64,000 nucleotides of DNA from Trileptium ribeirensis. Lineage: Eukaryota; Nematoda; Enoplea; Enoplida; Thoracostomopsidae. Location of the stretch: positions 35,764-99,763 of the forward strand of contig JASANE010024735.1 in NCBI GenBank assembly GCA_030248225.1, read 5' to 3'. Below the pieces are notes generated by a model. The model saw only the letters and a program-made list of their open reading frames with translations, had not been told where the DNA came from and ran no database searches. Position numbers and translations under genes: made by a program. Below, one piece after another: positions 60,501 through 64,000 of the stretch (positions are counted from its first letter, which is position 1; the number at the start of each line of letters is the position of its first letter).

Positions 60501-62186
60501 TTTTAGCAATTAAATTCAAAATTACATAAATATATTTTAAGCAACATTGATGTAGATTATCAGGAACAGATAGTGAGAATGGGAAGACAAAACTTTTGGT
60601 TACAACAACAGGCTATTCTCCCCGGCCTCGTCGCGTATTCCCCTCACCACGGCAATCGTTTAGCCACGTAAGCCGATAGACGTTGGATAAGTATGTATTT
60701 TTTGTTTAAATGATGAATTTGCTGCCTTGCAATAATTCGTCCGTGTGATAGTCGTTCTATCACTTTTCATTTCAGACGAGGTCGTATTTCTATTCTACGG
60801 CATATTCCTGTGTTATAAGTCACGGAAGACGGAATGGGCAGAGAAACGCTACTTCGGCGCTGTGATTGCAATCGAGCTATTTGTTACGTTTATTTTTAAC
60901 ACTGTCAAGTTAGTTTGTATACGTGTATATACAGTTGTTAAATCATTAATCATCTAAAATTATATATGCATCTACCTGTACGCGGATTATTCACTACTTC
61001 ACTTAGGTAACTTTGAATAACTTATTTATTTCAAAAATCTAGAGGTAGACAATCTGGTTTTTAACGGTTTCTAAATCCCTAACACTTGAGTTTTGAGACA
61101 GGTATTTGTAATAAGATGGTAAAATTGACGCTTGAATCAGTTCGAATCTCGAATAATTTGCACTCCCAATTGATTCCATGCAGTCATATATTCACCGCGA
61201 ATCAAATCGGCTGGAATTAATTCCATTTTTCGGGAAATAATTCCATTTTGATTTGATTGCACACACAACTCCGTTAATTCCGAATATACTTATATTATTA
61301 CATATCATATTACATATTATTTCTTCATATCTCGAAAACTAATTCCAATTTGTAAATAAAATGGACATTTTTATGTGTGTAATAAATTATAGTCGAATTA
61401 ATTCCTGAAAAATGGCTTTAAATACACTCGATTTTATTCTACTTCGATTATTTTCATGCATTGGTAAGAGAAAATTTTGTATTAGGAATAAAATTAAACG
61501 CTAAAATTTCAGTGTTCACTATTACAATCTCGCTGTACACATCTTACAATAATTCAGGCATTCGGTGTTACAGTTCCTGCTTTTGGTGCTAGAGAAAGTA
61601 TAAATAACGGAAATCACTTCAAGCTACCCTGGTGTTTTTATAGGGCAGCTAGATTTAAAGTGAATATCCATATTGATAGGATACCAAGTTCAGATGAAAA
61701 AGTATGAATTTTGGCGTTATGTCAATTATTTTTGCATTTAATTGAAAACGCTTGGCTTTAAAGCTGCCGGTCAGTTTTTGCAAAGATTCCCTGTTTGATT
61801 ATATATCCGCCTCCTATAGTACTGTATAATTTTCGCACTAAGAAAGCGCATTTCGTGAGTTCTGACAATATTTATCGAAAACGGAAGACATTTCAAGCAA
61901 ACCATTGATTTTTGTAAAGCTATCCGGTGTCAGCAAAGATCCACGCGAGCATTGTGCTGACGTACGATTTTCAAGCTTACTTGACATTAATTCGTGAGTT
62001 TCAATAACAATTTATTAATTTATATCACTTACGTGATGATAATAATTAAATACACTGTAATTTTCCGTTTTAAATTCCAGGTTCAACATTTGGCGCAGTC
62101 TAAACCCGGATATGACACTTCTGATCACATTTCTGCATCTACATTTCACTATCACTCCAAATATATTGATAATTTTGGCACCTAAA
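33287..62186 (+). CDS. GPR158-like: GPR158/GPR179-like class C GPCR gene, nine exons, 5' and 3' incomplete
   Basis: Span of a multi-exon receptor gene. Exons: 33287 or 33334-33549, 35739-36500, 38163-38280, 41251-41532, 43398-43466, 49130-49239, 55629-55930, 60776-60908, 62081-62186. Every intron starts GT and ends AG, and the reading frame is kept across all eight junctions, giving about 700 codons without a stop. The order of parts (ectodomain, Cys-rich linker, TM1 to TM7) and several motifs (ALGFTAFYG in TM3, EVVFLFYGIFLCY in TM5, LHLHFTITP in TM7) fit the GPR158/GPR179 family, which in vertebrates includes the metabotropic glycine receptor. Such proteins sit in the plasma membrane and scaffold RGS proteins. 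Missing are a convincing signal peptide and the cytoplasmic tail. Family assignment is firm from the TM pattern; orthology to GPR158 rather than GPR179 or another invertebrate relative cannot be settled here. Confidence 0.88.
33550..35738 (+). other. Receptor intron 1
   Basis: GT-AG intron, phase 2, AT-rich. Apart from the TTAGGC-type element at 33.73-33.87 kb nothing is recognised. Confidence 0.6.
33730..33870 (-). mobile_element. TTAGGC-type MITE-like element, copy 4 (reverse, eroded)
   Basis: GCTAGCCTAAGGTAAGGTCC, GAGCCATATACTAAGTCTAA, a C-run (GACCCCCC), then AAGCTGTTCTTTTTTCTAACG. Same order as the 15.6 kb copy. Lies in receptor intron 1; the ends are eroded. Confidence 0.58.
35739..36500 (+). 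CDS. GPR158-like: Receptor exon 2 (Cache-like ectodomain, glycosylation-rich)
   Basis: The largest exon, 762 bp. Its acceptor is TGTTATAG|A at 35739 and its donor CC|GTAAGT at 36501, entering and leaving in phase 2. The start (FPEVTSALPGLWAGL, then LETATATTNID and MRALFYHSGISYND) lines up with the first helices of the GPR158 ectodomain (PG-W-AL, then the A-L-W stretch). The end, AKWLIILSS, matches the conserved W-L-V-T-L-S strand. Between them lies about 150 residues of low-complexity Ser/Thr/Asn-rich sequence with sequons NTS, NGT, NVS and NST, a longer and less ordered insert than in vertebrate relatives. Expected to be extracellular. The middle of the exon has no recognisable family motif, and the Cys and acidic residues that precede the W-L-V strand in vertebrates are not evident. 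Confidence 0.85.
36501..38162 (+). other. Receptor intron 2
   Basis: GT-AG intron, phase 2. AT-rich, with no recognisable element or exon inside. The open frame at 37500-37691 does not fit the receptor. Confidence 0.6.
38163..38280 (+). CDS. GPR158-like: Receptor exon 3 (end of Cache domain, start of Cys-rich linker)
   Basis: Too short to stand out as an ORF; found by looking for the missing segment between exons 2 and 4. The acceptor is TTTTAAG|A at 38163; the single A completes CC+A (Pro). The donor is ACG|GTAGAT at 38281, phase 0. The peptide begins FRKVAYTSFIMDDLQVNPC and continues LFKGTHTCDSNFET. The FRxV...D..L..V...C then GTHxC pattern is the family hallmark leading into the calcium-binding-EGF-like region. 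Reading on into exon 4 gives C-x(7)-C-I-P. The fit in length and phase on both sides makes this exon secure despite its size. A non-autonomous hAT element starts 213 bp downstream of the donor. Confidence 0.88.
38860..38995 (+). repeat. TTAGGC-type hexamer array inside the hAT element
   Basis: The cleanest such tract in the window: TTAGGCTTAGGCTTAGG, CCTTAGGCTTAGGCTTAGG, then TTTAAGCTTAGACTTAGG, ending at a GGAGTCCCCCACC that matches the C-rich part of the MITE-like family. A second smaller patch (AAGCTTAAGCCTAAGC) lies near 39690-39705. Confidence 0.75.
39753..39950. repeat. 74-bp tandem repeat, about 2.7 copies
   Basis: TGAAACGAAGCGAAGA starts at 39761, 39835 and 39909, giving a constant 74-bp period. 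The intervening GTTACAGGGTGAAAGC and TTCCGTCTGTGTGTGTTTGAG are nearly identical in the copies. Within the hAT element. Confidence 0.88.
41251..41532 (+). CDS. GPR158-like: Receptor exon 4 (EGF-like Cys-rich linker and TM1)
   Basis: Acceptor CGCTATTTCAG before 41251 and donor CAG|GTTAGT at 41533, phase 0 at both ends, 94 codons. The sequence opens with a Cys-rich segment (CIPL...RLRSYKCCCSLGN) typical of the EGF-like repeat just outside the membrane, with two later Cys (SFCEI and QICPK). It ends with a hydrophobic stretch, LLVFTVLCALASFILVFIV, followed by ATQRKAQ, that is TM1 and a basic first cytoplasmic loop. The opposite strand also reads open here for 99 codons, but that frame lacks recognisable content and is a shadow. 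Confidence 0.9.
41533..43397 (+). other. Receptor intron 4
   Basis: GT-AG intron, phase 0. Contains a copy of the G-rich dispersed repeat (42.88-43.25 kb). The rest is unremarkable. A minus-strand open frame at 42203-42406 has no recognised content. Confidence 0.6.
42880..43250. repeat. G-rich dispersed repeat, copy in intron 4
   Basis: GAGGGAGGTCG and GGAGGTTGGGGTAGG margin, T-rich core (CCTATTTTTGCCAATTTTAC), GCCGCGGGGTTGCGGCGCGG, then GGCCTCGAGGGGGGTCCGAG. Ends about 150 bp upstream of exon 5. Confidence 0.6.
43398..43466 (+). CDS. GPR158-like: Receptor exon 5 (TM2 micro-exon)
   Basis: A 69-bp exon of exactly 23 codons between ATTGCAG (ending 43397) and GTAAGT (43467), phase 0/0. It encodes ELGVRGWALIEIMLFGAIF followed by MYNI, the TM2 segment; the I-E-x-M-L-F-G core is characteristic of the family's second helix. 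Joined to exon 4 it gives a short basic intracellular loop of normal length between TM1 and TM2. It was identified only because the neighbouring exons predicted what should be here. Confidence 0.86.
44320..44690 (+). pseudogene. RTE-type LINE endonuclease fragment
   Basis: Two adjoining frames give VMWLHSSRGNLTVISVYVPT and NDASAEDQDQFYENVLRC, then after a frameshift near 44500 LLIIAGDFKIQLGSRL and SFGRFTCGRRTDNS. NLTxISVYxPTND and AGDFxxQLGS are blocks of the APE-like endonuclease of RTE elements. It ends abruptly without the remaining endonuclease motifs. Same strand as the RTE RT fragment 3.1 kb downstream, and both lie in receptor intron 5, so they may be the two ends of one element. Confidence 0.8.
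44700..46660. other. Intron 5 interior, mostly unassigned
   Basis: Contains a G-rich dispersed repeat copy at 45.33-45.54 kb. No other element or exon is recognised. It lies between the RTE endonuclease fragment and the hAT transposase fragment. Confidence 0.45.
45330..45540. repeat. G-rich dispersed repeat, copy in intron 5
   Basis: C-rich start (CTCCCCCACCG), T-rich core (CTCCAATTTTTTATTTTGTC, CCAGTTTTTGCTTAAATT), GAAGGCGCGC, then GGGGATGGGGGATGCGAAGC and GGGGTCCCCACCCC. Confidence 0.58.
46674..47307 (-). pseudogene. hAT transposase, C-terminal (dimerisation) part
   Basis: On the minus strand an open frame from 47307 contains ISNLADRFEKNDIIRFEHME, then DLYYEINSDQLKAQLNMFRN and FSEAAEILQYFSQAVP. 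A frameshift near 46900 continues as LLLVVPTTFIGSRASFSSM, then a stop, then RLFSYLRPTTGQGRKNKFAV, LIHHDRLDNVDIEKVMN and ISKNDNRPLAVG, ending at 46674. The L-x-V-x-P...R-x-S-F-S-x-M...Y-L-R-x-T-x-G-Q block is the hAT C-terminal dimerisation region. One frameshift and one stop disable it, and the DDE domain is absent. Lies antisense in receptor intron 5. A relative could have mobilised the non-autonomous hAT element at 38.5 kb. Confidence 0.82.
47740..48770 (+). pseudogene. RTE-type LINE fragment: pre-RT linker and RT C-terminal part
   Basis: The first part (47760-48000) reads NRTGGQMAWVNKILQKFTGC then RWREHFGQLL, the conserved linker before the RT of RTE elements. It jumps near 48000, losing the catalytic core, to NDECLEVVNSFCYLGSHVTA (about 48140-48195), HACETWSVKSTGLQILNAYE (about 48339-48400) and RTPGVLRLNRISNAHL. 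A decayed 3' tail follows. Internally deleted and frameshifted. Sense to the receptor gene, in intron 5 upstream of exon 6. Confidence 0.8.
48928..49010 (+). mobile_element. TTAGGC-type MITE-like element, half copy
   Basis: Starts with the family left end (CTTTTAGGGGCCGGACG at about 48948), followed at once by AAGCCTAAGACTAAGCATTA. The right half is missing. Lies about 120 bp upstream of receptor exon 6. Confidence 0.58.
49130..49239 (+). CDS. GPR158-like: Receptor exon 6 (ECL1 and TM3)
   Basis: 110 bp between TCATTTTAG (ending 49129) and AG|GTACTT (donor at 49240), phase 0 in and 2 out. The peptide runs VVLEFSHLNKATCCVILW, then LRALGFTAFYGAIVLKCYR. It has the TM3 cysteine (ATCC) that class C receptors pair with ECL2, the W-L-R-x-L-G-F motif, and the Y-G-x-I-x-L-K-x-Y-R end of TM3 found in GPR158-type receptors. 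The final Arg codon is completed by exon 7. Preceded by 5.7 kb of intron containing RTE and hAT debris. Confidence 0.9.
49489..49979. mobile_element. TIR element A (GTTATAATGTCCCC family)
   Basis: Left end GTTCACGTTATAATGCCCCC. The right end is GGGGACATTATAAC with a diverged outer part. The interior (CACACAGTGTCAGGCACACTG, AAATATCGCGAATTTG, CATTACAGTTAATTC) reappears in reverse at 51.2-51.7 kb. About 490 bp, no transposase. Target duplication not identified. Confidence 0.78.
51221..51716. mobile_element. TIR element B (reverse-oriented copy of A)
   Basis: Ends GTTAACGTTATAATGTCTCC and GGGGACATTATAACGTGAAC, a 20-bp near-perfect inverted pair. The interior is the reverse complement of element A (for example CAGAGTGCCTGACACTGTG and CAAATTCTCGATATTTG). 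About 496 bp. The two copies lie about 1.24 kb apart in opposite orientation within receptor intron 6. Confidence 0.8.
52160..52192. repeat. GTAAATA microsatellite
   Basis: Short run of GTAAATA units followed by AAATAATAG. Confidence 0.75.
52722..53588. repeat. 0.8-kb dispersed repeat, copy 1
   Basis: Runs from GAATGGAACGAGAATTTACA through a GT microsatellite, GTCTGTCGCACCTGGATCTC, CGAACCGCAATGGT, CCAATCTGGAGTCTATAAGC and CACACTTCTGCTTC, ending ATTCTGGCTCGCAAGCGAGC and TTCACTAGT. High similarity to 57.4-58.2 kb by eye. About 53341-53525 is sequence not found in copy 2. A pair of open frames on it is not conserved between copies, so it is non-coding. Confidence 0.85.
54781..55027. repeat. Degenerate tandem repeat, about three units
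   Basis: CTCTCAAAAAGCCATCA(T/C)AAATTCTTGATACTG recurs at about 54781, 54877 and (variant) 54962, twice followed by GTGCTATTTGATAAATGCAGG-like sequence (54828, 55006). Unit about 85-96 bp. Confidence 0.75.
55629..55930 (+). CDS. GPR158-like: Receptor exon 7 (ICL2, TM4, long ECL2)
   Basis: The acceptor chosen is AACAGCAG|A at 55629: AG+A restores the Arg of the Y-R motif at the end of TM3 and gives an ICL2 of the family's usual length without a gap. A second possible acceptor, TTTTAG at 55646, keeps the same frame but shortens the loop by six residues and replaces Arg with Ser. The donor is CTT|GTAAGT at 55931, phase 1. Content: basic loop (SVRKN), TM4 (TVVITLGLLAFTVTAI), a roughly 50-residue polar loop with an NSS sequon, then FCCRVSWWSFLWYT, which carries the ECL2 cysteine and enters TM5. 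The loop is comparable to or somewhat longer than in vertebrate relatives. Confidence 0.88.
56440..56725. repeat. G-rich dispersed repeat, copy in intron 7
   Basis: GGAGAGGGAGACGGGTGG, a T-rich core (CCTAATTTTTAGCAATTTTC, GTCATTTTCAAAATTACTGC), then CCCAGAGGTGCAGAACCCC and GGTCGAGGCCTCAGAGG. Confidence 0.58.
57370..58162. repeat. 0.8-kb dispersed repeat, copy 2, with internal duplication
   Basis: Same order of motifs as 52722-53588 and the same end (ATTCTGGCTCGCAAGCGAGC, TTCACTAGT). A segment of about 145-180 bp is duplicated in tandem: GTGAAAAGTCGTGGGAAT...CACTTCTGG at 57797-57929 and GTGAGAAGTCGTGGGAAA...CACTTCTGC at 57970-58105. Two diverged open frames (57770-58189 minus, 57981-58166 plus) overlap it and are not genes. 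Confidence 0.85.
60776..60908 (+). CDS. GPR158-like: Receptor exon 8 (TM5, ICL3, TM6)
   Basis: Acceptor CATTTCAG before 60776 and donor AA|GTTAGT at 60909; phase 1 in, 2 out. It encodes YEVVFLFYGIFLCYKSRKTE, then RYFGAVIAIELFVTFIFNTVK. E-x(2)-F-L-x(2)-G-x-x-L-C-Y followed by a short loop, R-Y, and an E-L-containing TM6 is the pattern by which the whole gene was recognised as GPR158/GPR179-like. The loop has the usual length. The exon is the best conserved of the nine. Confidence 0.92.
60909..62080 (+). other. Receptor intron 8
   Basis: GT-AG intron, phase 2. AT-rich with several AATTCCATTTT-like short repeats at 61210-61250; nothing else. Confidence 0.6.
62081..62186 (+). CDS. GPR158-like: Receptor exon 9 (TM7)
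   Basis: Acceptor TAAATTCCAG before 62081; the first G completes AAG (Lys). The donor is CCTAAA|GTACGT at 62187, phase 0. The peptide, FNIWRSLNPDMTLLITFLHL then HFTITPNILIILAPK, matches TM7 of the family, including the F-x-H-x-H-x-T-x-T core and the closing P-K. The frame runs on into the cytoplasmic tail, for which no exon was found in the last 1.8 kb. That stretch holds repeats, so the tail most likely lies outside the window. Confidence 0.9.
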
Positions 62187-62649
62187 GTACGTAAAACAAC
62201 TCGAGATTATTGCTTTTTAGTTAAAAATTTTCGCTATACCTCATGGCAATATAATAAAACTGATGAATTCCATGTAACATGAAGGTAGAACTAAAGCAGA
62301 ATCAGCTACCCACAACATCAAGTACTAAAATATCAAATTTCAAAGTTTACAGTAAGTTGTTTCATATTTTGGTATTAGCTTGAAGACCGAAACATATCTA
62401 ATTCTTATGATATTTTCATATTAAAAGCCTCCAAAGGTTAAATTTTTGTTTTAAGTTCAAACATTTTGCTATTAAACTTCCTATTTTCAAACTTTCCTGT
62501 AGTATTATCGTAATTTGTAACACAAATTCCTTCAAAATGCAGTTGTGTGAGATAAAAATGTGATATCGCTCGGTAATAATATTAAATTGACTTTTGCAAC
62601 CTTTAAACCGAAATGTTAATATTGTTGGACATACAGTACGAATTCTTAA

Positions 62650-63341
62650 TTATGCATCATTTACGATAACATGCGTGCGCCAGGGACAAATTATGTCACA
62701 CGTCCAACTCAACTTGTTTTGGGGAACTATAGCTTAGCTGGGCTACTATGGAACATTTTGATAGCTTAGATAGTCTTAGTGTGACAAACAGGGAGTTTAG
62801 GTAGGCTCTGCGTGACAAACTGAGCGTCCGGCTGAACCATCAAATAGTAAATTTAATTTAGTGATGTGCTTAGTGCAATAGTTTTTTGTTCTATAGCATT
62901 TTAACACTGATTCTAAGTTATATATTCGTTTCAATAAACAATTAACGTTTTAAGTTATCCTATTTTGGGGCATTTTTAGGTACGTGTAGTAAAACGTAAT
63001 GTCGCGACAAAGCCATGTATGCTTCTTTTGGATATAAATAATGTTTTAAAGTAGCTGCCTTAGCTGTATGCCTCTTTTGGGAATTATTTAGATACGTATA
63101 GTAAAGTATAAGCGTAGTTCGCGGAGTAAATAGTCTCTGGCTTAAGTTATAGGGGCTAGCTGAGCGCCTCGTGACAAAACCACAGTCCGGCTCGACAGTC
63201 GATGACAAACGCATAGCCTAGCTAGGCTATTTAATATTTTAATAGCCTACCTGGACTGTCTGCGTGATATAGTAGCTAGCCCATTTGAACGCTTGACCTA
63301 ATTAGGACCATCCACACGCATCTTATCGTAAATGATGCGTT
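62650..63341. mobile_element. TIR element, about 0.69 kb
   Basis: Left end ATGCATCATTTACGATAACA then TGCGTGCG (from about 62652). Right end CACACGCATCTTATCGTAAA then TGATGCGT (to about 63340), its near-perfect reverse complement over about 27 bp. The interior has internal repeats rich in TAGCTAGGCTA and GTGACAAAC/GTGACAAA. No coding sequence. A target duplication is not clear. Confidence 0.75.
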
Positions 63342-63360
63342 ATGGGATTAAATTGTGAAC

Positions 63361-63512
63361 AACGAAATGTAGCAATGTCTTAAAATAACCACAAAGGTAT
63401 GAAAGTCATGTGTTACAAATCAAACACTTGGTTGGAAACGAAACGTAACTATGTGTTAAAATAACCGTGAATGGTATGAAATTATGGCGTTATAAACCAA
63501 ATAAGTTTGTTC
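63361..63512. repeat. 76-bp tandem duplication
   Basis: AACGAAATGTAGCAATGTCT at 63361 and AACGAAACGTAACTATGTGT at 63437, each followed by TAAAATAACC, GGTATGAAA and a TTACAAATC/TTATAAACC variant. Two diverged copies. Confidence 0.8.
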
Positions 63513-64000
63513 GATTTTCGGGTTTAAGAAAAATTATTTGTAATAACAGCTGGAATAGTCAGAAATTATATTTGAATTCTTCTTTTAAAATTAAAATTCG
63601 ATGATTTGGCGGTAGTTTGCAGAGTCTAGCGAGTGAGAAAAGACTTGGTAATGTTTGAGATTTTATGCTAAAATAAAATTAAAATGAGTCTAATTAATGA
63701 ACATTGCAGTCGAAACAGTGCAGTCGAAACATTCAAACTACGGTAGTTAGTTTAATGTAACCAGTTTTCGAAACAAAAAAGTCTTCCCTCGCTTTGGTGC
63801 AATTGATTACATAAAAACTTAATATAGGGGCTTCACTTTTTTAAGTCATCAATATACTGTTATAACATTGTCGGCTAGTTTTTATTACTAAATAGCATTG
63901 AATGTTCTGAAACCAGATGCTTTGTTAACACCGTTGGGCTCCTCGTCACTTATAATTACAGGCTAGCCAGTAGCAATACGTAACTGAACGAACACCACAT
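63513..64000. other. Right edge, gene-less
   Basis: No further receptor exon recognised. A 12-bp unit, GCAGTCGAAACA, is duplicated at about 63706-63731. Confidence 0.5.

Larger units (their letters stand above)
55931..60775 (+). other. Receptor intron 7
   Basis: GT-AG intron, phase 1. Contains the G-rich repeat (56.44-56.72 kb) and copy 2 of the 0.8-kb repeat (57.37-58.16 kb). 58.2-60.7 kb shows no recognisable element or exon. Confidence 0.6.

Noticed and set aside
1..64000. CRISPR arrays, bacterial operons, rRNA and tRNA genes
   Set aside because: Spliced genes, LINE/hAT debris and repeat structure show animal nuclear DNA. No regular spacer array was seen and no cloverleaf could be supported by eye.

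Overview
The window is eukaryotic nuclear DNA from an invertebrate animal. It is A+T-rich by eye, has no bacterial-style gene packing, and consists mostly of long gene-less stretches with decayed transposons. The species cannot be fixed from what is here. The one protein gene recognised is a fast-diverging metazoan receptor, and the mobile elements (RTE-like and Jockey/CR1-like LINEs, hAT elements, many MITE-like repeats) occur in many phyla. Several repeats carry hexamers resembling TTAGGC, the nematode telomere unit, but that alone does not make this a nematode.

Right half (about 33.3-62.2 kb, + strand): nine exons of one gene for a class C G-protein-coupled receptor of the GPR158/GPR179 type (the family of the metabotropic glycine receptor). 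None of this is visible as one open reading frame. It was assembled by joining exons at GT/AG sites whose phases agree at every junction. The exons give, in order: an N-terminal extracellular piece, a glycosylation-site-rich Cache-like ectodomain, a Cys-rich EGF-like linker, TM1, TM2, TM3, TM4 with a long second extracellular loop, TM5-TM6, and TM7. The signal-peptide exon and the cytoplasmic tail were not found. The tail probably lies beyond the right edge.

The introns are full of insertions. Intron 3 holds a complete non-autonomous hAT element with a perfect 8-bp target duplication. Intron 5 holds two RTE LINE pieces and a broken hAT transposase on the opposite strand. Intron 6 holds two TIR elements and one copy of a roughly 0.8 kb repeat whose second copy lies in intron 7. 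The intron after TM7 contains another TIR element and a tandem duplication.

Left half (1-33.3 kb): no host gene is recognised. It contains LINE fragments (2.75-3.8 kb and 21.7-21.9 kb on the minus strand, 24.0-26.1 kb on the plus strand) and MITE-like elements with degenerate TTAGGC-type hexamers. It also contains a large inverted repeat at 15.1-16.2 kb, a GC-richer unclassified block at 16.3-18.6 kb, a tandem array of roughly 200-250 bp units at 22.5-23.2 kb, and a foldback element at 29.6-30.0 kb. Other dispersed repeats are recognised only because copies recur in the window.

All similarity statements rest on reading and on memory of protein families. No alignment or database search was run.
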